Source: Zygaena filipendulae
Taxonomy: Eukaryota; Arthropoda; Insecta; Lepidoptera; Zygaenidae
Direction of reading: 5' to 3'
Length of the DNA stretch: 64,000 nucleotides
Assembly: GCA_907165275.2 (NCBI GenBank)
Contig: OU015649.1
Location: 15,592,001-15,656,000, forward strand
The notes under the pieces were generated by a model, which was not told the origin of the DNA, searched no databases, and saw only the letters and a program-made list of their open reading frames with translations. Of the stretch, positions 28,973 to 40,203 are shown one piece after another. The translations under genes and the position numbers were made by a program. Each line of letters opens with the position of its first letter. Positions within the stretch are counted from its first letter, which is position 1.

Positions 28973-29335
28973 TATTGAATTGTGGTTTTTTCTGATAGAT
29001 CTTCTCCCAGCCCGTACCCGAGTCGTACTGAATAATAAAAATTTCAGTGTTACAGCAACATCCGACGAACAGGTAGTAATACGTTTATTTGGAACGGGTT
29101 CATTTGATATTCCAATACATTGGTTAGTGCGACGGACGCATTCCTTGCATTACGATCAATTGAACACGCAATGGACTCAAAACATTCGTTTGTTTATCAA
29201 ATTAGGGCAACCACGGTCAATCATTTCGCGCGTCATTTCATAGGAATCTTTGCACAATTGATAGATATAGTGACTGCATTGAGTACGCCAGTAAGATATT
29301 ATAAGCGTTACCTTGATTTATTTTCAAGAGATAAT
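28973..29335 (+). other. Unidentified open segment between inverted MITEs
   Basis: About 360 bp of sequence with unusually few stops on the plus strand. One frame is open from about 28980 to a TAG at 29241. A second, shifted by one, is open from just after a TGA at 29105 to 29350, ending in a hydrophobic stretch (FIGIFAQLIDIV). Neither has an ATG near its start, and no domain is recognised. The pattern would fit a frame-shifted fragment of a once coding sequence captured between two MITE insertions, or chance. Confidence 0.35.
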
Positions 29336-29661
29336 GGGCATGTTGACTAATTTTTATTTTTTAGTCCGTCTTGTAGATTATTAAAAAATATTGGACACGT
29401 ATTTTTTCTTTTTTTACGTAATCAAAATATAACGGCGATATATTGAGTTGAAATTTCGCGTGACGTCACTATTCTGACAGTTTGTATCGCGGTTTTAGCG
29501 GTTAGTGACGTCACGACCCCCTCACCCTAAACTTTAATGAGCTTTATCTCTGTATATTTTAATTTATTTGAAAAAAGCAAATAATACGTGTCTATTGTTT
29601 TTTTATTTTCTAACTGACGGACTAATTATAGAATTTTGATTTTCAAAAGTAGTCCACATCC
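29336..29661 (-). mobile_element. M1-type MITE, inverted
   Basis: GGGCATGTTGACTAATTTTT start, TTAGTCCGTCTTGTAG, TGACGTCA at 29461-29468 and 29506-29513, end AAAGTAGTCCACATCC. Near-identical to the copy at 47547. Confidence 0.8.
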
Positions 29662-29885
29662 TCATTTGTCTTGTCTTCCGTCTTTTCGCATACATTGTTA
29701 CAGAGAAATAGAAAATCTATTGATAAGATCTAAGTTGATGCAAGCGAAGCCGCATGCACCAGCTATAGTATGAAATAAAGAGAACAAAATGAAAGCCTTC
29801 TGCATGATCCTAATTTGATCTTTACCGATTTGCCATGAGTATACAGATTGGACCGTTCCCATGTTCTGAAACAACGCTGGGTAAA

Positions 29886-30214
29886 CAGCGATGATGGCTC
29901 AGTGGTTGGTGCGTTCGGATCAAACGCCGCAAGGCGTAGGTTCAAACCCTAACAATGAGCTTGAGCTGTCTGTGAAGGAAAACATCGTGAGGAAATCATA
30001 GCATGGTGGCACCTTCAAGTTGAAAATCTGTCTCCAAGCACCTAACGGTGTGTTCCGGCAGCCCCACTTGAAAGCCAGTTCCCATCCCCATTCCAGGTCG
30101 GCAATGCACCTGCATGCCTTCTGGTGTTGCAGATGTCTATGGGCGGCGGTAATCACTTACCATCAGGTGTAGGTACCATTTGCTCGTTTGCCCCCTGTGA
30201 CATTAGAAAAAAAA
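29886..30214 (+). mobile_element. tRNA-headed SINE (family A)
   Basis: A box TGGCTCAGTGG (29895-29905), B box GGTTCAAACCC (29939-29949). Body contiguous in reverse with 16312-16673, and ends TGCCCCCTGTGACATTAG plus A8. Confidence 0.85.
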
Positions 30215-33041
30215 GAGTAATCCATACCTAGATACTCATTTGTTTTCAACCAATATAGAATAGGGCCATTTTGTATCGCATACTAAAGACTAAATAGTCG
30301 AAGAAGATAAATGAATAGCTAGTGCTCGCTATATCTCCATGGTTAGTAAAATTGTCGTTTTAATTATGCTAGAACAAGTCGGCTCATCGGCAGAGGATCG
30401 CAGACGCTTATCTGTCGGTTATTATATTAGACGGGAGGTTAAAATTGCAATAATCTCTAGAACACCCCCTAACTGCTTAGCGGCGCTCGTAAATACAGCG
30501 AATAGGCCAGTTTAGTAAGCCCCGTATCAAAGCGCGCTTACCGCTGGGGCCAGCAACGCGGCGGTTTGAGTGATTCTATGATTCACTGTATATTGCATAC
30601 TCGTAACTAGCTGTATCACTCGTGTTAAGCTCGGAGAAATACACGCGGGTAAAACCGCGGGATGACAGCTAGTATTTAACAAAATGATTACAAAAATATG
30701 TGTGACGCAGTCAGAACACACTGAAGGTTTAAAAAATAGTATGGTTTTGGTTTGGTGACGTGGGTTCTTGTGTCATTAACCCCAGAGGTTCCAATTCAGT
30801 AAAGGAGAAACATTTTCTTATTCCTCAGTTTTCAGTTACCTTGTGAATGAATTCCTTCTAGACGGGGCAACATATTTTAGCATGTAAAAAATTGAAAACC
30901 TGTGTCATGCACAAAAATATTCATTAACAAAATGTATTAAAAGGCATTAGCTTTCGTTGACCGTTGTACCTAATCACTGTTTTCAAATTAGTCAACGTTT
31001 ACAAAATTCACAGTTTCGGGAATATTGTGAAAATATAAGTTAGAAGTTTTAGGAAAGTTAGAGAGTATTTGCTCTGTCTTTGCAACGATAGCACGCGTGC
31101 TTACACGCCCTCTCTAGGTATTTGATATACGAGTTCTTTTTTTCTGTGATCGCCTTGTAAGCGAGTTTCGTGGCCCCACAGTAAGTGGCGCCCTTTATTA
31201 ACTATATTTGTATTTATGACTATTGTTGTAGTTTTGGTGTTTTAGTTGAGGATTTAGCATGGAGGCTTTATAATTTCGCGAGCTGGTGCTCTGTCGCGTC
31301 GTGCCCATAAATAAAGCTATATCTTCCAGATTAGTGCCGCCGTCGCAAATCTTATTCAGCATTTAATATAACGAGGTTCGTTCCGGCCCTTTCGGTAAGA
31401 TATATTTACGAATTTGTGAGTAGGTAGGTAGGTACCTACGCCTAATTAATCTTCATTCTACTCTGTTTCACGAAAAATCTTTTCGTATTGCAAAATTTAG
31501 TTAGTCGAAAGCAATGAATTAAGTGCTTTTGCTTAATATTTTGCCCGAAAGTCTACATTTTATGAATAAAAGTTACAAGAGATGAAAATAATTTTAAAGA
31601 TGTGTGCATTTACATTTATTAAGATAGCGATATGAGCGACATTACAAATAGAATATCTTTCATTTATTATTATCTGTTCGAAAGTTACAGCGCTTTACTT
31701 ATTACCGATTAATTAATTAAGCGAACTCTTCAGCTTTTAGTAATAGATTTGTACTCTTTAAATTCGAGTAACCTGTAAACAATAATAATTATAAAAAGAC
31801 TGGAAACACGCATTGTCTGCATATACTTACATTAAACATTACCTATGTATCTCGTATCTACTCGTATGTAAAATATAAAGAGATTTCGAATTGCTTTAAA
31901 AAAAGAGGAAATCGATATTAAATTTTCGTCTTAACTAAATAATAAATAATATCTGTTACGATCTATTTTCATCCAAAGTTCCAATAGAGTAGTTTATTCC
32001 CTAATGTTACAAACAAAAAGTTTGGTCGCACAACCTGACATGAGTATGTAATTACCTTATACATATATAAACGTCGGCGTCGCGATAAAGCTTCGGTGTC
32101 CATTCGTTGAAGATGGTAATTAGAAGCGCTTGGAATTTCATAATAGTTTGAACTGTATAAATATACAACAAAGTTTCCAAATTATTAATATAAGTATTAC
32201 GCATACTATAAAATTTATAAGTAGGTACCAAAGACATCTTTTTCGGGACTCGAGAAAACATAAAAGCAATCGGCAAAAAACAAAGAGAAGAATAAGTAAC
32301 CGGTACCTATTGGTTAAATAAGTGTAGGTAGCAAAATAAATATATACAGGCTGTAATGATAAACGAGGGATTTATTGAAAGTAGGTGTTCATAACAATAG
32401 TTTTTGACGTAGGTAATAATAGATGTTAAGTCCGCGATGCCGCGGAGCTAAGAATATAATCTAAAGTGCGTCAGTTACCTTTGATGGTGGTGGTATCCGC
32501 TTCGTGGGGCCCCAGTCTTCTTGCTTGACACCACTAATTTGGATTCACTGAGCACTTTTATACAATCTATCATCTACCAGTTTATACTAATACCTCGAAA
32601 ATAAACTGAATAGCTTTTATCCCTTAATAACCGAATTAATCGTAATAAAACTAGGGAGCCGACCGATCTCCACCTAGCTATCCAATTCAAGTCCCAATTT
32701 GTTCTACCTACCCGACACAAAATTTATAAAAGCCACTATGCAATTATCATTAGGTTTTTATTATCTACCCTCCTTTATGTATTCTAAACAATAGACAAAA
32801 TAAAAGCGTGAAAATTTGCCGACGCATTGACGGACTCCAACGGTCATTCAACGGCCTTATTGTCTTTCGATTGCCTTTGACGCACCGACAAATTAAATGT
32901 AAAGGTCATTATAATATTTTTATTGCCATTTCTATTTTATAGCAGTTCTTTTTTTACAAATTTATATTTTTTATTTGTCACATCTTGAACAAGTTCCTTG
33001 TCAAAAATTACAATTATCTACTGAGTCAATCGGAAAAAAAT
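30215..33041. other. Longest repeat-poor non-genic stretch
   Basis: 2.8 kb with only a Helitron 3' scrap (30634-30672) and a GTAGGTAGGTAGGTACCTAC run at 31420-31440. No frame above 80 codons. The segments 30370-30560 and 31060-31400 are less AT-rich. If a host regulatory element exists in the window, this kind of region is where to look, but I see no direct sign. Confidence 0.5.
30634..30672 (+). mobile_element. Helitron 3' end scrap
   Basis: ACACGCGGGTAAAACCGCGG then GATGACAGCTAG. Confidence 0.55.
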
Positions 33042-33231
33042 TCCTACTAATATTATAAATGCGAAAGTAACTCTGTCTGTCTGTCTGATACGGATTCACG
33101 CCTTAACGGCTCAATCGATCATCATGAAATTTTGCACACATATTCTCAGGAGTACAGAGAAGGGAATTTTGTCGCGGAATTCCCACGGGAACTCCGAAAT
33201 TAACGCGGGTGAAACCGCGGGGAACAGCTAG
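33042..33231 (+). mobile_element. Lep1-type Helitron, full length
   Basis: TCCTACTAATATTATAAATG, a (GTCT)n tract, CACGGGAACTCCGAAATTAA, end CGCGGGGAACAGCTAG. Confidence 0.85.
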
Positions 33232-33450
33232 TTAAAAAAAAAATGTTTTGAAAAATTACTTATATTTGTACAAAGATCTTATTTGCGAGTTGGAGAGAGT
33301 TGTATGTAATTTGGGATATGGAATGCGAATGTAGCTTCGGTCTCGATGGTGCGTTCCACTTTTACTTTCTTTACACAGTTGGCATATTGTGCGAACGTAA
33401 TCAGTAGATTCAACTTCTACCATTCCGATTCTTTTACTCTGATTATAACA

Positions 33451-33532
33451 GCAGTCGTGGCCGAGCGGTTAAGGCGTCTGACTAGAAATCAGATTCCCTC
33501 TGGGAGCGTAGGTTCGAATCCTACCGACTGCG
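33451..33532 (+). tRNA. tRNA-Ser (anticodon AGA)
   Basis: Third identical AGA copy; anticodon at 33484-33486. Internal promoter boxes, stems and variable arm are all intact. The nearest T-run terminator is TTTTT about 22 bases downstream, a little farther than at the other copies. Just downstream is a TGACGTCA octamer (33537-33544), outside any MITE I can define. Confidence 0.97.
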
Positions 33533-34248
33533 ACGATGACGTCACTGGTGTGATTTTTATGCCTCTTTTGCCTCTTAGGTAAGATTCGGAATTTGGATTC
33601 GATGGGTGTTTTTGGGGTCCTCACTACAGTTTTTGCCGAAAATCTTTTTTTTTCTTTTCGACTGCTATGTTACCTATTTTTAACCGACTAACAAAAAGGA
33701 GGAGGTTATGCATTCGATTGTTTTTTTTTTATGTATGTTTAAATATTGGGTCATAAGTCATTTTGATTGTTATTTGGATTGTTTTCGTAGATGATTTGTT
33801 GTATCAGTATTATAAGTTCTATTGTCAAACAAAAGACAATAATGTATCCAAATCATAGAAGTAAGGATTCCTATTCTGAATGCAAGAAAACGCTTAGAGT
33901 TTGCTTCGAACTTAAAGGAAAAAAAAGCGGACAGTCAATAGAGAAAGATAGTCTATTTGTCTAATTTGAATTTTTGAGATTGGTCGGACGTATTTACTAT
34001 TTATAATCTTTCTGGCTCCTTTTATTTTACTCATTCGCAAACACATTTGCTTCATACAAACCGAAAAGCTTTAAAATTGAACTACCTAAGTAGGTACTAC
34101 AGCTCCCTTCAACCTTTTTGGACAATACCTACAGGGATAAAAAATGATAAAATACGGATTTGGATACCTAGTTTGACAATTAAAACATTTTTGAATTTGG
34201 AATACCTACTTCCTTCGCCATCAAAATAGACTATTTCGAAAAAAGGTT
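33533..34248. other. Non-genic stretch with a short repeat fragment
   Basis: TTTTTAACCGACTAACAAAA at 33679-33698, with AAAAGGAGGAGGTTATGC next to it, matches the minus-strand fragment at 19985. The rest is unremarkable and AT-rich. Confidence 0.45.
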
Positions 34249-34330
34249 CGCAGCCGGTAGGATTCGAACCTACGCTCCCAGAGGGAATCTGATTTCGAGT
34301 CAGACGCCTTAACCACTCGGCCACGACTGC
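34249..34330 (-). tRNA. tRNA-Ser (anticodon CGA)
   Basis: An 82-nt type II serine tRNA for codon UCG. It differs from the three AGA copies at three places only: anticodon first base A to C (34295-34297 read TCG on the plus strand), one D-arm base (GAGTGG for GAGCGG), and one acceptor base giving a T-G wobble in place of T-A. The other stems are intact. The minus-strand run TTTTTT a few bases downstream serves as terminator. It is either an AGA copy converted to CGA or the reverse. Confidence 0.96.
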
Positions 34331-34411
34331 TTGGTGTACATATGGTTGAAAATTATAAACGCAATAAATGACTATCATAATCATTACGTCTCAGGAGTAT
34401 ACATTATATTA

Positions 34412-34430
34412 TCCTACTAATGTATTATGT

Positions 34431-34466
<36 letters not shown>

Positions 34467-34638
34467 ATGGATGTTTGTTAGTTTGTTACTCTTTCACGCA
34501 AAAACTACTGAATGGATTTAAATGAAACTTTACAATAATATAGCTAATACATCAGATTAACACATAGGGTACTTTGTATCCCGGAATTCCCGCGGGAACT
34601 CTGAAATTAACGCGGGTGAAACCGCGGGGCACAACCAG
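34412..34638 (+). mobile_element. Lep1-type Helitron with (GGAT)n
   Basis: TCCTACTAATGTATTATGTA start, microsatellite of GGAT units at 34434-34470, ACTACTGAATGGATTTAAAT, end CCGCGGGGCACAACCAG. Sister copy at 58217-58445. Confidence 0.8.
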
Positions 34639-34667
34639 TGTAACTATGTATTTCTTTCTTCTTTTTT

Positions 34668-34965
34668 ATGGACTTTCGCATATAATGCATTTAGCCAGTT
34701 TCAAGTAAAATTAAGGAGATCAATGTATCTTCTATTAAAATACTTCGTTGTACGGTTTGAAATTGCAAGCCACAATGCCTACCGTAGCTGGCAAGAACTT
34801 TCTCGGAGCTCTTGGAGGAAACCAAAAAAATCAGCTCGAAATGTCATTATATCTTCTTGAGCGCATAAAAAACCGCCACCGTGAAAATTATTGTCCAATA
34901 CAGCACCTTATAACACAGCAAAATTTTTACTATTTTTATCGACATGAAAATAAATGACCGAACTG
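34668..34965 (-). repeat. Dispersed repeat family H
   Basis: Reverse complement of 58518-58830: shares TGGACTTTCGCATATAATGC, CTGGCAAGAACTTTCTCGG and AAATAAATGACCGAACTGCC. The 69-residue frame here is not conserved in the sister copy. Confidence 0.75.
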
Positions 34966-35003
34966 CCATATTTGATTCCCGCCAAAAAACTCATGTAAGT
35001 AAC

Positions 35004-35034
35004 TATTTATTTATTTATTTATTTATTTATTTAT
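35004..35034. repeat. (TTTA)n microsatellite
   Basis: Seven TTTA units. Confidence 0.9.
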
Positions 35035-35205
35035 TACTCAAAATTTCTCACAGCTTTACAGTTATAGGTACTAATACACTGTGAAATTAGAAATACGATG
35101 ATAATACTGATAAAGATTGATAAAGAATTACAATAAAATAATTTAAGATGCTAATTTTTTTTTGTACTAACTATGTATGTACACACAATAGCAATCCCAA
35201 TCATA

Positions 35206-35386
35206 ACTTAAATATCATAAAACCGAACGTGAGTATGTTTGTTTGTTTGTTTGTTACGCTTTAGTGCATTTCCATACACGTTTCAAGTGGAAAAAGAAAT
35301 GAAATAGGGTTTTTTATATTGCAGAATTCTCGCGGGATCTCCGAAATTAACGTAGGTGAGATTACAGGGAGTAGTTAATATACCTA
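35206..35386 (+). mobile_element. Degenerate Lep1-type Helitron
   Basis: GTGAGTATGTTTGTTTG and ATTCTCGCGGGATCTCCGAA; end GGGAGTAGTTAAT (CTAG lost). Confidence 0.55.
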
Positions 35387-35540
35387 TTATTATGAATGCG
35401 AAGTTGTTTGTTTGTTACACTTTCATACCCTAACTAATCAACAGATCACCAGGAAATTTTTCTTACATATTGTTACTGGTAGAAAAAAGGATATAGGGAC
35501 CCTCCGAAATTAAAGCGGGTGAGCCCGCAGGGAAAGCTAG
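35387..35540 (+). mobile_element. Degenerate Lep1-type Helitron
   Basis: TATTATGAATGCGAAGTTG start, CCGAAATTAAAGCGGGTGAG, end CAGGGAAAGCTAGC. Joined to the previous copy. Confidence 0.55.
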
Positions 35541-35892
35541 CTTTACTATAAGGATCAAATTCCATTTTGTCAAAGTTTTGCTGGACTACTTACCATTGTT
35601 AAATTACTTTCTTATATTATGTACAACTGGAAAAAAGTATTACATACTTACATTGGTAAAGTTTCTATTTGACCGTCATAATAACTTCTTTTGTATTTCT
35701 GTTTACCTGCTCAAAAGTAAGACCAAAATTTTTTTCTGATTCAGTATAGGTACACGCGTACCAGGCAAGTAGTTTTTGCGTAATGCGTGGATAAACATGT
35801 ATAGATATTAATAGAAAAACCAAAATGAAAATTATGCTATTTTAATGGTGCTAGAGATATTTATGATATTTTATTGTTTTAAATATCATCAA
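35541..35892. other. Non-genic stretch
   Basis: AT-rich, nothing recognised. Confidence 0.45.
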
Positions 35893-36177
35893 CTAGCTGT
35901 GCCTCGCGGTTTCACCCGTGTTAATTTAAGGAAAAACTAAACTTAAATAATATTTTCTAGGAAGCTCTCAAAAGGAATAGTTTTACCGTTTTAGCTACGT
36001 TTTTTATAGCTGCTCCGCTCCTATTAGTTTTAGCGTGATGATTTATAGCTTATAGTCTTTCTCGATAAATGGGCTATCTAACAATGAAATATTTTTTTAA
36101 ATCGGACCAGTAGTTCATGAGATTAGCGCGTTCAAGCAAACAAACAAACTCCTCAGCTTTATAATATTAATATGGAT
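35893..36177 (-). mobile_element. Helitron-like subfamily F
   Basis: CTAGCTGTGCCTCGCGGTTTC, then ATAGCTGCTCCGCTCCTATT and GCTATCTAACAATGAAATA; end TATAATATTAATATGGATG. Same subfamily as 44469-44756 in the opposite orientation. Confidence 0.75.
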
Positions 36178-36297
36178 GTAGAGACTCCTCAGTCTCCTCC
36201 AAATTGTTAGGATTTACGTACCCATATATTTATAAATAAATAAATTTTAAATTGTTTAATAACTATACATAAGAACCCAACCTTTTTCTGACCTAAT

Positions 36298-36561
36298 ATA
36301 ATAATAATAATAATCCACTTCACAATACACAGATCTACTTGATCCCACAGTAAGCTATTATTAGCTTGTGTCGTGGAAACCAAGCAAACGTGGTACTACA
36401 TAGAATTACATATATATTACACTATAGATATATAAACACACCCAGACTAGAAAATGGAACCCTGTGTTCATCACACAAAGTCCACCCCCATCGGGAATCG
36501 AACCCGGAACCCCTTGATTAGCGAGTAGGCATGGTGACCTACTGCGCCAATCGGGTCGTCA
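36298..36561 (-). mobile_element. tRNA-headed SINE (family B)
   Basis: Minus strand: GACCCGATTGGCGCAGTAGG head, B box GGGTTCGATTCCCG, body, and a 3' tail of (ATT)n at 36298-36314. Unlike family A it ends in a trinucleotide tail, suggesting a LINE partner with that tail. Confidence 0.85.
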
Positions 36562-36651
36562 TAGTACACAAAAGTTTTAATTGTTGAATTATCTGTTCTT
36601 CATATAATATTTAGATAAATGACTGGTCTATTCTGCGGGAGCTCTTTATTC

Positions 36652-36884
36652 TAATCTAATATATATAAATCACGTGTCACGTTGTTTGTCCGCGATGGAC
36701 TCCGAAACTACTGAACGGATTTTGATAAAACTTTGCAACCATTTATAATATGGTCCAACTTAAAAGATAGGATAGTTTTTATCCCGGAATTCCCTCGGGA
36801 ACTGAAGGACATAGAGTACTTTTTTCCCGCAACCTCCGCGGGAACTCCGAAATTACCGCGGATGAAATCGCGGGGGACAGCTAG
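36652..36884 (+). mobile_element. Helitron-like repeat, 'ATCACGTGTCACG' subfamily
   Basis: Matches 12716-12906, with about 40 bp extra where the CCCGGAATTCCC core is partly duplicated (36781-36845). Ends GCGGGGGACAGCTAG. Confidence 0.75.
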
Positions 36885-36886
36885 TA

Positions 36887-37039
36887 TACATATAAAAATC
36901 TGTTGTCACAGGGTTTGTTATCGAACTCCTTCGAAACGTCTTGACCGATTGTCATGAAACTTTTTGTGTATATTTATTTGGTAAGTCTGAGAATAGGTCG
37001 TAGGTAATTTTTTATACTCACACGGGTGTCACCAGCTAG
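36887..37039 (+). mobile_element. Helitron-like subfamily E
   Basis: TACATATAAAAATCTGTTGTC, TGACCGATTGTCATGAAAC, end GTGTCACCAGCTAG, directly after the previous CTAG. Confidence 0.6.
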
Positions 37040-37517
37040 TTTAGTATAAATAAATTTGCTCGTAAAAAGTTAAAAGGGAAACGGTGACAAAAGTCTTTTG
37101 AGTTTAAACATTCGTAGAACTACGACATCTGTTTTGAGACCGTGTTACTATGAATTTTCAAGTACGAATGTTAAAGAAGGATAGAAAGAGACAGTAGTAT
37201 GGTACTGAGTCACTGCAGTTGTTTATGTTTAAGGAGAATCCACACCGTTCCTTCGCAATGCGAGCAACTTGAATTACTTTAACTAGCTCACTTTTCTTCG
37301 TTTCTGCGAAGACATATTTCTCTGTAAGTGCCCTCTCTCCGTGGTGGGGGACGTTAATTTCTCCTTTAATGGGTATTATGTTGCACCAACACAGTAGCCA
37401 TTAGCATTCAGTTTAATTTGGCCAAAGTATAACAATGTTTTATTTATTATTTATAACCGACAGACCAACGGGGCGTCGTCGTGTTTTTTGGGAGTATTTA
37501 CTGAGGTCATATAACTT
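37040..37517. other. Non-genic stretch
   Basis: No coding or repeat signal. Confidence 0.45.
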
Positions 37518-37678
37518 TCCGCCGCACTCAGAGTCGACTTTAATAATTACTTAGTTATGTATAGATTTTTAAAATAAAACTGCCGCAATCAGAGACGTTC
37601 AGTAAATTAATGTTAATTGGCATTTATTGAGATGTAACTTAATTAGTTAGTCATTAAAGTCGACTCTGAGTGCGGCGG
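37518..37678. mobile_element. Short TIR element (MITE-like, about 160 bp)
   Basis: Left CCGCCGCACTCAGAGTCGAC and right GTCGACTCTGAGTGCGGCGG are perfect inverted complements over 20 bp. The complementarity continues weakly (TTTAATAATTACTTAG against TAGTCATTAAA). A third partial copy of the motif, CTGCCGCAATCAGAGACG, lies inside. Confidence 0.8.
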
Positions 37679-39071
37679 TTTATCTCGGATGGCGGCTAGT
37701 GGGATTTATATTATAATTATGATGATTGAATAATTCAAATAGTTTATAAATACTAAAAAACACGCTTGAAGCGTAAACTGAACTAAAAGTGATCATCTAA
37801 TAGGTACCTAAGTGGTGCGATATGGCAGAACCCAGAGCAAACTGGCCTGCTTGTATTCCTTGCCTTGGAGCCGATAAGAATCCTCAGAAACCGAGTAAAA
37901 GGGTACATTGACGAAATGAAAGGAGAAAGAAAGGAGTAAGGACTCACCGACCGGACGAAACACGGAGTGTGACAGTCTTGGGTGCACCCGTTTTCCTTGA
38001 CCGCACTTCCACACGACAATATCACTCGGAGGAGCACTTAGAACGTCCAAATAATGGAATCAGCACCAATTTTCTAGTCCTTTTCACCGAGAACCAAGCG
38101 ACGACGTGCGGCTCAAACGTTCGCGGCGGCCATAACGTTTTCTTGTTCCTTATTCGGGCATCGACAAGAGCGCGTAGGCCGGTCGGTGCGCGGTAAATTT
38201 GAATTGGGACTTTGGAATAGATTTATGTATGAATAGGGAAGGGATGCCGCAACAAGTGCTTTTCTTAAAAAATGCAAGGAAATAAAAAAGGGCCTTTTAT
38301 ACACAATACATTTAATTTATGAACAAAATAACAACGAACTCCGCTTTACCGCCAATTTTTTTTTTTACAGTTTGTGCCGAAAGGTAAACGCATTTGTGGC
38401 TATACAGCCACGAGAACGCAATGTGTACGATAGATAAAAGAGTTCTAAGTTCAAACAGAACACCGTTTCATACAACCTAGCCGGCGCGCTCTTCGTTCCA
38501 AATTCAAAGAACGCGCCGGGAAGTGATTTTGGTTTTTCAATCTCCGTAAATATGACACTTCGCGTGTTCTTTATTCAAAAGTAATGACAATATTTCCGCG
38601 CATGTTTAAGAAAAAATATTTAAAATACTTATTAGATGCACGATCAAAAGAGCCTGCTGCATATCGTGTAGGCGATGGATTCAATGTTTCGTTACACCTA
38701 TGAAATGTGTAGAGTTAGATTCCAGAGGAGGGGTTCGGTTCAGAGCGATGAGCTTACCCCAAGAGGCTCCCGACACTCGTCGCTCGCCAGCCGGCGTCTA
38801 GCGCGTTGGCGGTGTTATTCAAGTAATTATGCAAACAGCGCCGGCGCAGGCGGATCCCTGGCGACAGTGCACGGCCAGCATTGTTTGTATGCGAGAATAG
38901 CGTGAGGGGTTTTCGATGTTTTACTTTAATGGGACGCTCGAGGATAGGTTGTTCATAAAATATGTCATAGTGCACAGGGCGACCGTGTGTAGTTCCTGGA
39001 GTCAGATCGCTTTGTTGGCAATTATCGCGTTCTGATTCATAGTACAATAATTTCAAATCCTTTCGATTTTT
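37679..39071. other. Non-genic stretch
   Basis: Mixed composition. A short imperfect hairpin CCGGCGCGCTCTTCG / AAGAACGCGCCGG lies at 38480-38520. Overlapping frames at 37783-38196 and 38675-39074 lack domains. Confidence 0.45.
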
Positions 39072-39180
39072 CAAAGGTTGACTGGAAGAAATCCCCTCGC
39101 GGGATAATTCCGCCTTTGAGCATAAATTACCTGCTTATTTTAATTTTAGCAATTTGTAAAAACTTTGTTTGTGTTCAATA
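39072..39180 (+). repeat. LINE 3' UTR fragment
   Basis: CAAAGGTTGACTGGAAGAAAT and CCGCCTTTGAGCATAAATT match the 3' end at 43295-43360 (CAAAGGTTGTCTGGAAGAGAT, CCGCCTTTTGTATGCCC). Confidence 0.6.
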
Positions 39181-39416
39181 ATTAATCCGGCATTGGCAGT
39201 AGGTTGTGTTAAAAAGTACTGTTAACTAGTGTTTTAAGTGCTGTGGATTAAAGTAAATAAATAGGATGGATAGTTAAAAAGCTCTTTGATAGCCGACGGG
39301 CTCCCTTGTGCAAAACTTTGCACCCATTGTCGTTGGATGCGTCACAATCGAGATGCACAACGCATAGCCGAGTCGGCGCGTGGCGACAGCTTGCATGATG
39401 AGCGATGACACGGTAC

Positions 39417-39860
39417 GCGGGGTTAGCCAAGTTGACATTCTACAATTGAAATTGAAAGAACTTTATTCTACAATCGTTACCGCATAGAAAACTAGAAAAG
39501 AAAACTTTGGTCAGCAAGTGACATGACGAGTCGTTACTTATGTTTTCTGTGCGTTAACGAGGTGTTTTTGACGAGTGAAAGCCGTATCGAAAACACACGT
39601 GTCACGTTTGTCTTCGTTATTTCAGTTACTTTTCAGCATCTACTTTGGACCCTGAGCGGGAAACTGGTTTTCAAGAGAGCCATGTTTTAACTTGGGGAAC
39701 AATCTAACATTGTCATTGGCGTTTCGCCATAATTGAAGAAGTAGATGAATTTTTTGTTAATAAGAATCATTGTCATTGGCAAATTATCATTATAGACACC
39801 AATATTATTAAAGAAGAAGAAGAAGAAGAGTGTAGGATGTCAACTTGGCTAACCCCGCTG
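39417..39860. repeat. Inverted-repeat-bounded segment (about 445 bp)
   Basis: GGGGTTAGCCAAGTTGACAT at 39417 and ATGTCAACTTGGCTAACCCC at 39839 are perfect complements over 20 bp. The interior has a duplicated CATTGTCATTGGC (39710, 39768) and (GAA)n at 39810-39830. Could be a TIR element; no clear target duplication. Confidence 0.6.
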
Positions 39861-40018
39861 GACAGCAGCGCAGCGGCGACACCCGGGAACCCCGGTAACG
39901 CCGGTAACGTGTCACAACGAGATATTGTGCTGCGGAATATCGACGTGTAGTACGAAATCTTCATTTGCAATTTGCCTTTCAAGCTTTCTCGTCAGCGAAG
40001 CATTTGCATATGAAAATG

Positions 40019-40190
40019 CTAGCTGTTCCCCGCGGTTTTACCCGCGATAATTTCGTGGGTCCCGCAGGAATTGTGAAAAAAAATATTACCCTTTGTCCTT
40101 TTGTGTACCCCAGATGGTGTGCATGCAAAATATATTGATGTTCGGTTGAGTAGTTACGGTGTGAAAAAGTAATAGACATATAGAAGACAG
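40019..40190 (-). mobile_element. Lep1-type Helitron, 5' part degenerate
   Basis: CTAGCTGTTCCCCGCGGTTT, GTCCTTTTGTGTACCCCAGA; 5' end unclear. Confidence 0.65.
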
Positions 40191-40203
40191 AATAGGCTTG
40201 TTT

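Noticed and set aside
29895..29949. True tRNA gene at the family A head
   Set aside because: A and B boxes are present, but the acceptor ends do not pair and a SINE body follows; the same applies to the family B heads.
26020..34384. Four short ORFs sharing AVVAE.LRRLTRNQIPSGSV
   Set aside because: They are translations of the tRNA-Ser genes, not proteins.
34748..34957. 69-codon ORF in repeat H
   Set aside because: The inverted sister copy at 58518-58830 does not preserve the frame.
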